A DNA stretch of 64,000 nt from Nakamurella sp040546275 (GCF_040546275.1 NZ_JBEPNO010000011.1:1-64000); one strand, 5' to 3'. Counted from the first letter of the stretch, positions 41,092 to 50,079 are shown. Notes: generated by a model not told the origin, from the sequence alone. Translations and numbers: made by a program.

Positions 41092-42411
41092 GTGGCGGAC
41101 GATCCGGCGATCGAGGCGATCCGGCGCGCACTCACTGCGGTACCTGGCGACGGGGCGCTCCGATTGCATCTCGCCCGGCTGCTGATCGATGCCGGACGCC
41201 CGTCCGAGGCCGTCGTCGAGCTGGGCGCGCTGTTGGCCACCGAACCCGATCACCCCGGCGCCCGCGAGCTGATGTTCGCCGCCCTGTCCCCCGGGTCACC
41301 TCCTGCAACTTCGGCTGTGCCCGATCCGCCGGTGTCGCCCGGTCCGCCGGTGTCGCTGCCGCCGATGGTGCCGATCTCCCCCGACCAGGACCCCACGCCG
41401 GCCGGCGTCCCGGCGTCACCCGCGGCCGGTTTCGACTGGCGCGCAGCGGAATCCCAGCTCGACGACATCGCCGCACCGATGTTCGTCAGCAACTCCGAGG
41501 AAGGCGACCCCGACGACGGCGAGCCGGTGGAGGCGTTCGAGACCCAGCGGCCGACCGTCACGCTGGCCGACGTCGGCGGCATGGAGCAGGTGAAGGAGCG
41601 GCTCGACGGCGCCTTCCTCGCCCCGATGCGCAATCCCGAACTGCGGCGTCTGTATGGCAAGAACCTGCGGGGCGGGCTGCTGCTCTACGGACCGCCCGGA
41701 TGCGGAAAGACCTTCCTGGCCAAGGCTTTGGCCGGTGAGCTCGGTGCCGCGTTCATCTCCGCCGGCCTGTCCGAGATCCTGGACATGTGGATCGGCTCCA
41801 GCGAGCGGAATGTCCACGATCTCTTCGTGCAGGCCCGGCGCGCCGCGCCCTGCGTGCTCTTCCTCGACGAGATCGACGCTCTCGGCCAGAAGCGCACCCA
41901 GACCCGGAATTCCTCGATGCGCAGCGTCGTCAACCAGCTGCTCACCGAACTCGACGGCATCGCCTCGGACAACGAGGGTGTCTACATCCTGGCGGCGACC
42001 AATCAGCCCTGGGACATCGACCCGGCGTTGCGCCGGCCCGGCCGGCTCGACCGGACCGTGCTGGTACTGCCCCCCGATGCGCCCGCACGGGAGGCGATCT
42101 TCCGGCTCAACCTGGCCCACCGTCCAGTCGAGGGAGTCGATCTCCGTGCTCTCGCAACACATTCCGACGGCCTCTCCGGCGCCGACATCACCTATGTCTG
42201 CGAGCTCGCCACCGAGCGGGCGATGATGGAGGGGGTGCGGACCGGCAACGTCCGGATGATCGGCATGGGTGACCTCCGGCACGCCCTCGGGCAGGTCCGG
42301 CCCTCGACCGCGGCCTGGCTGGACACCGCGAGAACCGTTGTGCAGTACGGAGAGGACGACGGTACGCACAGCGAGCTCAAGGCCTTCCTGAAGAAGACCA
42401 AACGCTGGTAA
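41092..42411 (+). CDS. AAA ATPase with N-terminal TPR-like region (Vps4/FtsH-like core)
   Basis: 439 residues. The N-terminal 65 residues form a TPR-like helical pair (ALRLHLARLLIDAGRPSEAVVELGALLATEPDHPGARELM), then a Pro-rich linker (about 70–115), then one AAA domain: Walker A GPPGCGKT at 200–207, Walker B CVLFLDEID near 254–262, sensor 1 ILAATNQP, and the arginine-finger stretch RRPGRLDR. The closest relatives are FtsH, Cdc48 and Vps4 in fold, but there are no membrane helices and no protease domain. Such stand-alone bacterial ATPases remodel protein complexes. GTG start at 41092; divergent from a TetR gene. The following I78-like gene starts 37 bp on and may be cotranscribed. Confidence 0.88.
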   Translation: MADDPAIEAIRRALTAVPGDGALRLHLARLLIDAGRPSEAVVELGALLATEPDHPGARELMFAALSPGSPPATSAVPDPPVSPGPPVSLPPMVPISPDQDPTPAGVPASPAAGFDWRAAESQLDDIAAPMFVSNSEEGDPDDGEPVEAFETQRPTVTLADVGGMEQVKERLDGAFLAPMRNPELRRLYGKNLRGGLLLYGPPGCGKTFLAKALAGELGAAFISAGLSEILDMWIGSSERNVHDLFVQARRAAPCVLFLDEIDALGQKRTQTRNSSMRSVVNQLLTELDGIASDNEGVYILAATNQPWDIDPALRRPGRLDRTVLVLPPDAPAREAIFRLNLAHRPVEGVDLRALATHSDGLSGADITYVCELATERAMMEGVRTGNVRMIGMGDLRHALGQVRPSTAAWLDTARTVVQYGEDDGTHSELKAFLKKTKRW

Positions 42412-42447
42412 CGCGCCGGGCGCCGCGTGGTGGGCATAGTTGCGGGC

Positions 42448-42681
42448 ATGGCCAACCGGACGCCCGCCGCCCTCGCCGCCCTGGACGTGGACGCACTGGT
42501 CGGCCTCCCTGTGGCCAGGGCATCGAGCCTTGTGGTGGCGGCCGGAGGAGTAGTTGTTCGCGCTCGGGCCGTGGCACCCGGGGGCCGTGGCCCGTCCGTC
42601 AGTGCCACCCGTCGTCCCGACCGGGTGTACCTGGCCGCTGATGAAATGGGCAACGTGACCGGCGCATGGGGACCCGGCTGA
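42448..42681 (+). CDS. Small I78/potato-inhibitor-like protein
   Basis: A 77-residue protein starting MANRTPAALAALDVDALVGLPVARASSLV, with the pattern LVGLPVxxA...RPDRVYLAADEMGNVTGAWGPG. This LVGL...RPDRVN/Y...G-x-V arrangement is found in the peptidase inhibitor I78 and potato-inhibitor-I-like groups of actinobacteria, where many members are uncharacterised. ATG at 42448 lies 37 bp after the AAA gene; an ATG/GTG 7 codons upstream is also in frame. Identification rests on the motif only. Confidence 0.6.
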   Translation: MANRTPAALAALDVDALVGLPVARASSLVVAAGGVVVRARAVAPGGRGPSVSATRRPDRVYLAADEMGNVTGAWGPG

Positions 42682-42776
42682 ATCGGATGACTCCAAGCCC
42701 GAGGCCTGCCGTCAATGACGGCCCCACAGGGAGACCCCTTTCAGATGGCGACGCTCTTCACATGGTGGGCGCCGTG

Positions 42777-42866
42777 CAGATGCATGACGCCCTGCAGATG
42801 CATGACGCCCTGCAGATGCATGACGCCCTGCAGGTGCATGACGCCCGGCCGGTGCATGACGCCCGG
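42777..42866. repeat. 18-bp tandem repeat (5 copies)
   Basis: CAGATGCATGACGCCCTG three times, then two diverged copies (…GGTGCATGACGCCCGG). Each unit contains the palindromes ATGCAT and CTGCAG. One frame through the array reads MHDALQ/VHDARP repeats and is part of an open frame at 42,666–42,986, but there is no start signal or domain to support a real protein. Confidence 0.95.
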
Positions 42867-43133
42867 CCGGTGCTTCTTCGAATGTTCATCCATCCAAAAG
42901 ACGATGTTCGTACGAACTCACAGCGCGGTCCGCTGAGAGCAGAACTACTATCCACGGCCGTTCAAAACCCGTATAATCGAACGTGAGTCCAGCACTCGGC
43001 CGGATTCGTGAGGCTGGTAGGGGGTTGTGATGGCGACGGTACCGGTCGACCCCGACAGTGCTGCCGCACCTTCCGGACCGCCCGCTGCGCCGACGCCGGA
43101 ACGGATCTCGACGACCATGAGTGCTGCCCCTGC

Positions 43134-43532
43134 GCGCGCCCGTCCCCGGTCATCCTCGACGGCGGCAGCACCGCACAGAGTCACGCCGAACAAACCAAAA
43201 TCCTCATCGCACGCCGCGACGCCGCCGAAACCGAGAACACCCGCCTGCTGAAGGCGCAACGGATCAAACTCGACCACCGCACCACCTTCATCTACCGCCT
43301 CGGCACGGACACAGACCCTCGGCCCGCCGACGAAGACGACGAAGACGACCAGGAGACGCAGGAAGAGTTCAACGCCCGCATCGAAGAAGACATCGCCGCC
43401 GCCGGCTCCTACGAACGGTTCCGCACCCAGGACAACAACACCCTCAGACGCTTCGACCCCATCGCCTACGGCCTACAACTGGCAGCCGACAAAGCCCGCC
43501 AATACCCCGACCCCGACGAACCACCGTTCTGA
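43134..43532 (+). pseudogene. Probable 3' remnant of an HNH/DUF222-type gene
   Basis: The open stretch ends with SHAEQTKILIARRDAAETENTRLL..., an acidic Asp/Glu linker, and a final PDEPPF*, a C-terminal layout seen in actinobacterial DUF222/HNH (13E12-type) proteins. Immediately upstream the plausible N-terminus (from 43,030, MATVPVDPDSAAAPSG) is in a different frame and the large central DUF222 and HNH parts are missing. I take it as an internally deleted remnant; family assignment is weak. Confidence 0.35.
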
Positions 43533-43894
43533 ACCCTGCCGCTCGAGCCTGTCCGGGACTCATTGGTGCTGAGTGGGGCGTGACGCCCGAAACCAGGTAC
43601 AAAACCTCACGGCCAGAACAACGGGAGCCTTCAGATGCTGGCCGCCGCAGATCGAATGGCTGCCGGAGGCGTGCATGACTCCCCGGTGGACTCGCTCACG
43701 ATTCGCCGACTGGTGCCAATCGGCAAGATGTCGGTTCCACATCGACTGTGCCGTGGCACGAACCACCGTTCTGACGTGCCTCGGCGATCGGGTGTGCCGA
43801 CGGCGTGACCAGCTGTCAGTGTGATGGCTGAACCCATCTCCAACCACCAGCCAGCACGGCAGGTCACCGTGACCTCAGCGGGGACCTTCGGATT
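43533..43894. other. Gene-free segment beside gene remnants
   Basis: 362 bp in which I see no supported gene. Several short open frames occur on both strands without start signals or recognisable motifs. It separates the HNH-type remnant from the VOC remnant and is likely decayed coding sequence. Confidence 0.55.
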
Positions 43895-44005
43895 TCACCT
43901 CTTGTGCACGAACTCGAGTCGAGTGCCGTCGAAATCGACAACATTCGCGGCGCAGTAGCCCTCGCCGAAGTACGGCCCGGTCTCATCCGCGTCAGCCGGA
44001 CCGGG
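43895..44005 (-). pseudogene. C-terminal remnant of a VOC-family protein
   Basis: The minus frame reads ADETGPYFGEGYCAANVVDF followed by DGTRLEFVHKR and a TGA stop at 43,895, the typical last strand pair of a glyoxalase/VOC protein (GEGYCAANVVDFDG). In-frame stop codons bound it at 44,006–44,008, so only about 33 residues survive. It is abutted by the end of the GT-C gene (stop 43,992), indicating a deletion joined these sequences. Confidence 0.8.
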
Positions 44006-45584
44006 TCAGCAGGTCCAGAGCGTCGGGGATGACGTTCTGCGTCGTCAGACCCTGCGAAGTGATCACCGACCGGTAGGCCGACAGCTCGGACTCGATCGTG
44101 TGCTGGTGGAGGAACCAGATACGCGCCCCTGGACCGACTTTCGCCGCTGCGGCCTCCGCCTCTGCCATCACTTCGACGACTGCACCGGGGGTCCGATCCT
44201 TGGCCACCAGGATGTTCGGCTGGTCCGGGAAGACCGTCACGAATCGTTGGAGGTTGGATGTCACGGGCTCGATGGCCGGCGTTCCCCTGGGCCAGTAGTA
44301 GGCAAAACCCCAGCTGCTCAACATGTTCACCACCACGATGTCACGCGCGCCGAGGTGCTGGGCCAGGTAGAGAGCCGGGGTGCGGAGGTCCTCCTTCGAC
44401 ACCGCCGGGGTGTTGATGTTCTGCGCCCGGATGCCGCCGTTGACCTGCTGGACGAACAGCAGCACCACGATCGCCGCAGCCGCCGCGGCCACCCCGACGT
44501 GCACCCTGGCCAGCAGCGTGCAGAGCCCGGCCACCCCGATGGCCGCGGTCACGGCGAGGGCCGTCGTCAGGAAGTGGGACGTGCGGAGGTCGAAGAGCGG
44601 GTACTGGCGGGCGGCGCTGAGCCCGATCATCTCCACCAGGAGCGCGGGCACGATCACGGCGAGCGTGACCCGCCGCAGCCGGACCAGCGTGATCACCCCC
44701 GCAACGATCAGCAGCAGCGCGAGCAGGACGGACCCGGTCCCGAGATAGCCGGCCATGCTCTGGCCGCCGGCCTGCAGGAACCGCCAGCTCGGACCCCAGC
44801 CCTGTGAGATCGGCAGGTAGTAGGAGGCCCAGTAGTCGTTGAGGCCGGGAACGATGCCCGGGCGGTAGAGCACCAGGAAGATCACGATCAGCAGCACGCC
44901 TGCCGCCCCACCGGCGATCGCGGCCTCGCGCGCCCTTGTCCAGTGCCGCCCCACCAGCGCGACCAGCACCAGACCGGCAAAGGTGGCCGCTCCGACGAAC
45001 ACGCCGACCGCGCTGAACAGGAACCCGACCACCACCACGACGGCCAGCCGGGTCAGCCGCCGTCTTGTCCAATCCGATTCGAGACGCGCTGCGCACCAGA
45101 GGATCAGCAGCGTCAGGAAGGCGTCGGCGGTGTACTGCTTGAGATCGTCGCGAACCAGCGCCGAGGGGGTCAGGAGCGCCGCAACGCCGGCCAGCGCCGC
45201 GGCCAACCGCCCGAGCAACAGGCCGGGCCAGGGCAGGGTCCGGACATAGGCGTAGGCCGCAATCACCGTCAAAGCAGCGAACAGCAGCGGGACGATCCGC
45301 AGGCGTTCGTCGCCACCGACGACCACCAACCGCAGCAGGAACGTCCAACCCGTCGGCGTGCTGGCCGTGACGGTGGTGATCTGACTCAGGGGTAGACGGG
45401 TGGAGATCGCAACCCAGGCCTCGTCGGTCCAGAACGGGAACGACAGCATGTAGCCGACGTCGTGGACGACAAATGTGGCCAGGGCGAGGATTCCGGCCAG
45501 CACCACGTCCGGCCAAGCGCGCCGACCCGCCAGGTGGCTGGCCCTCCACCGACGGAATCCAGCAGTGCGGGTGTCCTGCGCCAC
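43992..45584 (-). CDS. GT-C-type multi-pass glycosyltransferase
   Basis: A 530-residue protein with about 11 hydrophobic helices and the GT-C catalytic acid pair in the first loop (PFWTDEAWVAI, Asp/Glu at about 53–54). Such enzymes use polyprenyl-phosphate sugars on the outer membrane face. The C-terminal 150 residues form a soluble domain. It starts 1 bp after the GT2 gene stop, so the two are coupled: the GT2 protein probably makes the lipid-linked donor. Its own stop meets a VOC remnant. The acceptor is unknown. Confidence 0.85.
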   Translation of the reverse strand: MAQDTRTAGFRRWRASHLAGRRAWPDVVLAGILALATFVVHDVGYMLSFPFWTDEAWVAISTRLPLSQITTVTASTPTGWTFLLRLVVVGGDERLRIVPLLFAALTVIAAYAYVRTLPWPGLLLGRLAAALAGVAALLTPSALVRDDLKQYTADAFLTLLILWCAARLESDWTRRRLTRLAVVVVVGFLFSAVGVFVGAATFAGLVLVALVGRHWTRAREAAIAGGAAGVLLIVIFLVLYRPGIVPGLNDYWASYYLPISQGWGPSWRFLQAGGQSMAGYLGTGSVLLALLLIVAGVITLVRLRRVTLAVIVPALLVEMIGLSAARQYPLFDLRTSHFLTTALAVTAAIGVAGLCTLLARVHVGVAAAAAAIVVLLFVQQVNGGIRAQNINTPAVSKEDLRTPALYLAQHLGARDIVVVNMLSSWGFAYYWPRGTPAIEPVTSNLQRFVTVFPDQPNILVAKDRTPGAVVEVMAEAEAAAAKVGPGARIWFLHQHTIESELSAYRSVITSQGLTTQNVIPDALDLLTRSG

Positions 45585-45585
45585 G

Positions 45586-46302
45586 TCAGCTGACCCGCTT
45601 GCGGAACCGTTCCCTCGTCAGGATCCAGATCGCTTCGACACCGTCTTTCCAGGTCAGCTTCTTGCCGTCCTCGCGACTGCGGGCCTTGTAGCTGATCGGG
45701 ACCTCGTAGGGCCGGACGCCGGCGCGAAGCATCTTGCCGGTGACCTCGGCTTCCATCCCGAAACCGGCCGACTTCACGTCCAGCTTCCGGTAGAGCGCGA
45801 GTGGCATCAGCTTGAAACAGGTCTCGAGATCGCTGATGTAGCAATTGAAGAGGATGTTCGCGACGGTGGTGACTCCGCGGTTGCCGAGCACGTACAGGTA
45901 GGAATAGGCGTTGTGGCTTCCGAACGTCCGCGTCCCGTAGACGACCGTTGCCTGTCCGTCGAGAATCGGCGCCAGCAGGGACGGGATCTCCTCCGGCGCG
46001 TACTCCAGGTCGGCGTCGCACATGATGACGTAGTCGCCGGTAGCCAGTTCCGCGCCCTTGCGGATGGCCGAGCCTTTCCCGCCATTGGTGGCCTTCTCGT
46101 GGACCAGCACTCTGGGCTCGTCCGCCCACTGCGGGTACAGCTCACGGGTGCCGTCGGTGCTGCCGTCGTCGACGATCACCAACTCGATCTCCACCGGGAA
46201 CTTGACGTCCAGCACCCGCTTGACGGCCGACTGAAGCGTCGCGGACTCGTTGTACACGGGCATCAGGATCGAGAGCTTCACCGGGGAATCATAGCCAGAC
46301 AT
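45586..46302 (-). CDS. Glycosyltransferase family 2, polyprenyl-phosphate sugar synthase-like
   Basis: A 238-residue GT-A enzyme: LSILMPVYNESATLQ, VIVDDGSTDGTRE, GGKGSAIRKGAELATGDYVIMCDADLEY (DxD) and a basic C-terminus without membrane helices. The DLETCFKLMPLALYRKLDVKSAGFGMEAEVTGKMLR block is typical of dolichyl- or polyprenyl-phosphate hexose synthases. ATG at 46302; divergent from the UDP-glucuronate decarboxylase gene across 92 bp. Confidence 0.92.
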   Translation of the reverse strand: MSGYDSPVKLSILMPVYNESATLQSAVKRVLDVKFPVEIELVIVDDGSTDGTRELYPQWADEPRVLVHEKATNGGKGSAIRKGAELATGDYVIMCDADLEYAPEEIPSLLAPILDGQATVVYGTRTFGSHNAYSYLYVLGNRGVTTVANILFNCYISDLETCFKLMPLALYRKLDVKSAGFGMEAEVTGKMLRAGVRPYEVPISYKARSREDGKKLTWKDGVEAIWILTRERFRKRVS

Positions 46303-46394
46303 CGACCCAGATCAGCGTGGTCACGCCGGGCCGCGCTACGGTCACTGATGAGATCCGGTCCGCGCCGGCGCAGCTGACAGGCAAGGACGCATCC

Positions 46395-47366
46395 ATGGCA
46401 GATCGCAGGATCCTGGTCACCGGGGGATCCGGGTTCATCGGTTCCCACCTGGTGCGCCGACTGCTCGACGAGGGCGACGAGGTCCTGGTCGTCGACAACT
46501 TCTACTCGGGCACCCGGGGCAACCTCTCGGACGTGCTGAACAATCCACGCCTGGAGATCGTCCGCCACGACGTGACGTTCCCGCTCTACGTCGAGATCGA
46601 CGAGATCTACCACCTGGCCTGCCCGGCCTCGCCGGTGTTCTACCAGCGCGACCCGGTACAGACGACGAAGACGTCGGTGGTCGGTTCCATCAACATGCTG
46701 GGGCTGGCCAAACGCACCAAGGCAAAGATCCTGCTGGCCTCCACCTCCGAGGTCTACGGGGATCCCGAGGTACATCCGCAGGACGAAAGCTATTGGGGCC
46801 ACGTCAATCCCATCGGGATCCGATCCTGCTACGACGAGGGCAAGCGTTGCGCGGAGACGCTGTTCTTCGACTACCGCCGTCAGCACGACATGCCGATCAA
46901 GGTCGCGCGGATCTTCAATACCTACGGCCCGCGGATGCGGCCCGACGACGGTCGGGTCGTCTCCAACTTCATCGTCTCCGCCCTCGCCGGCAAGCCATTG
47001 ACCATCTACGGGGACGGTACCCAGACCCGTTCGTTCTGCTACGTCGACGATCTGGTGGATGGCCTGATCCGCCTGATGGCGACGCCCCACGAGGTCACCG
47101 GACCCATCAACCTCGGCAACCCGCACGAGTTCACCATGTCGCAGCTGGCCGAGCAGGTCATCGCGATGGTCGGCACCGATGTTCCGGGCGGTGGGGGTGG
47201 GGTCGAGTACCACCCGCTGCCGTCCGACGATCCGACCCAGCGTCAGCCCACCATCGACCAGGCCCGTGACGTGCTGGGATGGGCGCCGAAGATCGAACTG
47301 GCCGAAGGCCTGGATAGAACCATCGAGTACTTCCGCGACCACCTGGCCCTGCATCCGGTGGGCTGA
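46395..47366 (+). CDS. UDP-glucuronate decarboxylase (UXS-like, NAD-dependent SDR)
   Basis: A 323-residue extended SDR with the NAD motif GGSGFIGS (10–17), the catalytic Tyr146-x3-Lys150 (SCYDEGK), and the UXS-type substrate region (TSEVYGDPEVHPQ, RIFNTYGPRMRPDDGRVVSNFIVSAL, DGTQTRSFCYVDD). It makes UDP-xylose from UDP-glucuronate for a polysaccharide; the neighbouring glycosyltransferases may use it. ATG at 46395. Confidence 0.9.
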   Translation: MADRRILVTGGSGFIGSHLVRRLLDEGDEVLVVDNFYSGTRGNLSDVLNNPRLEIVRHDVTFPLYVEIDEIYHLACPASPVFYQRDPVQTTKTSVVGSINMLGLAKRTKAKILLASTSEVYGDPEVHPQDESYWGHVNPIGIRSCYDEGKRCAETLFFDYRRQHDMPIKVARIFNTYGPRMRPDDGRVVSNFIVSALAGKPLTIYGDGTQTRSFCYVDDLVDGLIRLMATPHEVTGPINLGNPHEFTMSQLAEQVIAMVGTDVPGGGGGVEYHPLPSDDPTQRQPTIDQARDVLGWAPKIELAEGLDRTIEYFRDHLALHPVG

Positions 47367-47422
47367 CGCCCGGCGCGAACAGGCGTCTGCAGGTTCGACC
47401 CGAAGCCCGGTGGCGGCCTGTG

Positions 47423-47893
47423 TCAGGCGCCGCTGATGAGGCGGCGGACGTCGGGCAGCGGAAGTAAGTCCATCGGGTGGCCGGGCTTCCGCGACTTCGA
47501 AGTCCGACCGGCCAGGATGATGATGCCCGGCAGCTTGTCGTGCTTGACCCCCGGGATGCTCAGTGGTTTCCCACCGCGGATGCCGACCAGCACGTTGGGG
47601 TCTCCCGGGCCGGCCTGGTACACACGGTCGATGTCGGTCCACGGGATGAACCGCCTGCGCCACACGAGCCTGATCCCGGCGGTGCTGACGATCGTCGTGG
47701 GGATGACCAGGACGAGTGCGAGAATCAGGAACCAGAACGCCAGCAGCGCGACGTCAGCCCACTCGAAGACCTCGACCATGCGGTCGATGTGCAGGTACAC
47801 CCAGGTCAGGCCCAGCATCATGACGGGAAGAATGGTGAACCAGGACGCCCGATACCTTCCGAGCGCCCGCGCCACTTCCAGGTCTGTCTGCAC
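47423..47893 (-). CDS. PH-domain membrane protein
   Basis: A 156-residue protein with two helices (about 16–34 and 46–65) followed by a bacterial PH domain (TTIVSTAGIRLVWRRRFIPWTDIDRVYQ, VGIRGGKPLSIPGVKHDKLPGIIIL). Likely cytosolic-face membrane protein of unknown role, convergent with the UXS gene and divergent from ligC. GTG start at 47893. Confidence 0.8.
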   Translation of the reverse strand: MQTDLEVARALGRYRASWFTILPVMMLGLTWVYLHIDRMVEVFEWADVALLAFWFLILALVLVIPTTIVSTAGIRLVWRRRFIPWTDIDRVYQAGPGDPNVLVGIRGGKPLSIPGVKHDKLPGIIILAGRTSKSRKPGHPMDLLPLPDVRRLISGA

Positions 47894-47988
47894 ACGGTGA
47901 TTCTACGTTCGGTTCTCACCAGGTCGCCAGGTCACCGGCCTTCGGAGACGCAAGTGCAGAGTTATCCCGCCGGTGAAAGACTGCATCG

Positions 47989-49062
47989 ATGAAGCTCCCC
48001 GTGATGCCGCCGGTTTCGCCGATGCTGGCCAAGTCGGTGCCGACCATCCCCCCTGGGGCCTCCTACGAGCCGAAATGGGACGGCTTCCGGTCGATCATCT
48101 TCCGGGACGGCGACGACGTGGAGTTCGGCAGCCGTAACGAGAAGCCGTTGACGCGGTACTTCCCCGAACTGGTGGCGGCCGTGAAGGCCGAGCTGCCCGA
48201 CCGCTGCGTCGTCGACGGGGAGATCGTCATCGCCACCGACGCCGGCCTGGACTTCGATGCTCTGCAGCAGCGCATTCACCCCGCGGTTTCGCGCGTCACG
48301 ATGCTCAGCCAGAAGACTCCCGCCTCGTTCATCGCCTTCGACCTGCTCGCCCTCGGTGACGAGGACTACACCGGACGGCCGTTCGCCGAGCGCCGGGCCG
48401 CGCTCGAAGCGGCACTGGCCGGGGTCGCCCCGCCGATCCACCTGACCCCGGCGACGACCGACCGCGAGCTCGCGGAGCGGTGGTTCGTCGAGTTCGAGGG
48501 TGCGGGCCTCGACGGCGTCGTGGCCAAACCGCTCGAGGTCACCTACCAACCGGACAAGCGCGTGATGTTCAAGATCAAGCACACGCGCACCGCTGACTGC
48601 GTGGTGGCCGGATACCGGGTGCACAAGAGCGGGCCGGACGCCATCGGCTCGCTCATGCTCGGCCTGCACAACTTTGCCGGCACGCTGGTCTCCGTCGGGG
48701 TGATCGGCGCTTTCCCGATGGCACGGCGCAAGGAGTTGTTCCTCGAGTTGCAGCCGCTGGTCACCGATTTCGAGGATCATCCGTGGAACTGGGCCGCCCA
48801 CGAGGCCGGCGAACGAACTCCGCGAAAGGGCGAGGGCTCGCGCTGGAACGCCGGCAAGGATCTCTCGTTCACCCCGCTGCGACCCGAGCTCGTCGTCGAG
48901 GTCCGCTACGAGCACATGGAGGGCGAGCGGTTCCGCCACATGGCGCAGTTCAATCGCTGGCGCACCGATCGCACCCCGGGATCGTGCACCTACGAACAGC
49001 TCGAGCAGCCCCTCACCTTCGCTCTCGACGACATCGTGCCGGGCCTCGGCTCTGCCTCCTGA
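47989..49062 (+). CDS. ligC: ATP-dependent DNA ligase LigC
   Basis: A 357-residue ATP-dependent ligase with the nucleotidyl lysine K29 in motif I (EPKWDGFRS), motif III FIAFDLLAL, motif IV EGVVAKP-like segment GLDGVVAKPLEV and the C-terminal OB fold. It lacks the LigD polymerase and nuclease modules. The counterpart Rv3731 (LigC) acts in short-patch base excision repair. ATG at 47989. Followed by two membrane protein genes, then a Prim-PolC-like gene on the other strand, an arrangement close to Rv3730c–Rv3731. Confidence 0.92.
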   Translation: MKLPVMPPVSPMLAKSVPTIPPGASYEPKWDGFRSIIFRDGDDVEFGSRNEKPLTRYFPELVAAVKAELPDRCVVDGEIVIATDAGLDFDALQQRIHPAVSRVTMLSQKTPASFIAFDLLALGDEDYTGRPFAERRAALEAALAGVAPPIHLTPATTDRELAERWFVEFEGAGLDGVVAKPLEVTYQPDKRVMFKIKHTRTADCVVAGYRVHKSGPDAIGSLMLGLHNFAGTLVSVGVIGAFPMARRKELFLELQPLVTDFEDHPWNWAAHEAGERTPRKGEGSRWNAGKDLSFTPLRPELVVEVRYEHMEGERFRHMAQFNRWRTDRTPGSCTYEQLEQPLTFALDDIVPGLGSAS

Positions 49063-49275
49063 TCTGCAGCATCAAGCTCGAGCTACCGCGTGAACTCCCG
49101 AGTTGCGGGGAGCACAACAACGGTAAATCGGACACCAGCGGGTTTTTTGGTCTCCGCTCGATCGACGCGGGGAACCGCACGCGGGTGGCGTGCATCAGAG
49201 CTGTCCGGGCGGATCCGGGTCGGCAGGCGTCGCCCGCGACAATGGACGTCGGGAACGAACGAGGGGGATCGGTAC

Positions 49276-50079
49276 ATGCGAGCGGTCGACCGGGGTACCG
49301 AGCCGCCGTTGGGAATCGGCCGGATGGTTCTGCTGCTGTGGATCAGCGTGTCGTCCGTCTCGCTGATCGGCACGTCGAACACCCACCCGTTCTTCCGGAT
49401 CGTCGGCTTCTGTGCCCTGGCCATCGCAGTCGTCGGCATCGTCTGGTTCGCAGTGACGCGGGCGCGTTACGCCGCTCGGGGCGGCGCGCCTGCTCCGCGG
49501 GCCGTCCACCGAGCACCCGATGAACTCGACGGACTGCGGAGTCACTCCGACATCGCGGCAAACCGTGTGCTCGTCGCCCTCGACCTGTTGCGGGGTCCGC
49601 TGACGGGGCTGCTCGATCCGACCCAGATCGCCACGGCCCGGAAGGCGATCTACGCCTCCCTCGACGATCTCGCGACCGTGGATCGTTCGGCCGACGCCGC
49701 CGCCACGGCGACAACCGCACTGCGACAGTCCTTGGAAGGGTCGGACATCGACCTGGCGACGGATTCGGATTGGCAGGAACTGCAGGACCACACCCGGGAA
49801 CTTGAGAAGCGGCAGGGCGCCATCGTCCGTGACCTGAGCACCGCGGCTTCCAACCTCCAGACCGCCTGGGAGCCGATCGAGCAGGATCAGCTCCGGCAGC
49901 TGCACCGATCTGATCTGGCCAAGGCACGTGACGCCGCCGAGCACGTGATCGCCGGGGATTCGGTCCGGGCCGACGTCTCGGCGCGGCTGTCCGACGCCGT
50001 CGACGAGATCCGGGCCCGGCTCCGCGGGGTCGACGAGGTCGGCTCGATCAACGAGAAGATCCTGGGAGAGGAATCGTGA
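49276..50079 (+). CDS. Membrane-anchored coiled-coil protein
   Basis: A 267-residue protein with two N-terminal helices (about 17–35 and 40–60), then a long helical, Ala/Asp/Glu/Arg-rich cytosolic region with coiled-coil features (DELDGLRSHSDIAANRVLVALDLL..., DHTRELEKRQGAIVRDLSTAASNLQTAWEPIEQDQL). ATG at 49276 with GAGGGGG about 10 nt upstream. The stop is overlapped by four bases by the next gene, so they form a coupled pair. No family recognised. Confidence 0.7.
   Translation: MRAVDRGTEPPLGIGRMVLLLWISVSSVSLIGTSNTHPFFRIVGFCALAIAVVGIVWFAVTRARYAARGGAPAPRAVHRAPDELDGLRSHSDIAANRVLVALDLLRGPLTGLLDPTQIATARKAIYASLDDLATVDRSADAAATATTALRQSLEGSDIDLATDSDWQELQDHTRELEKRQGAIVRDLSTAASNLQTAWEPIEQDQLRQLHRSDLAKARDAAEHVIAGDSVRADVSARLSDAVDEIRARLRGVDEVGSINEKILGEES

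Noticed and set aside
42906..42917. Palindrome GTTCGTACGAAC resembling a LexA box
   Set aside because: The actinobacterial LexA site is GAAC-N4-GTTC; here the half-sites are in the opposite order, and no SOS gene follows.
42666..42986. A repeat protein read through the 18-bp array (MHDALQ units)
   Set aside because: No ribosome binding site, no domain outside the repeat, and it lies in a region of decayed genes.
49080..49200. Possible tRNA-like sequence after ligC
   Set aside because: A short frame here reads RVRFPAS, a phrase often produced by translating tRNA ends, but there is no GTTCRANYC T-loop and no cloverleaf can be formed.
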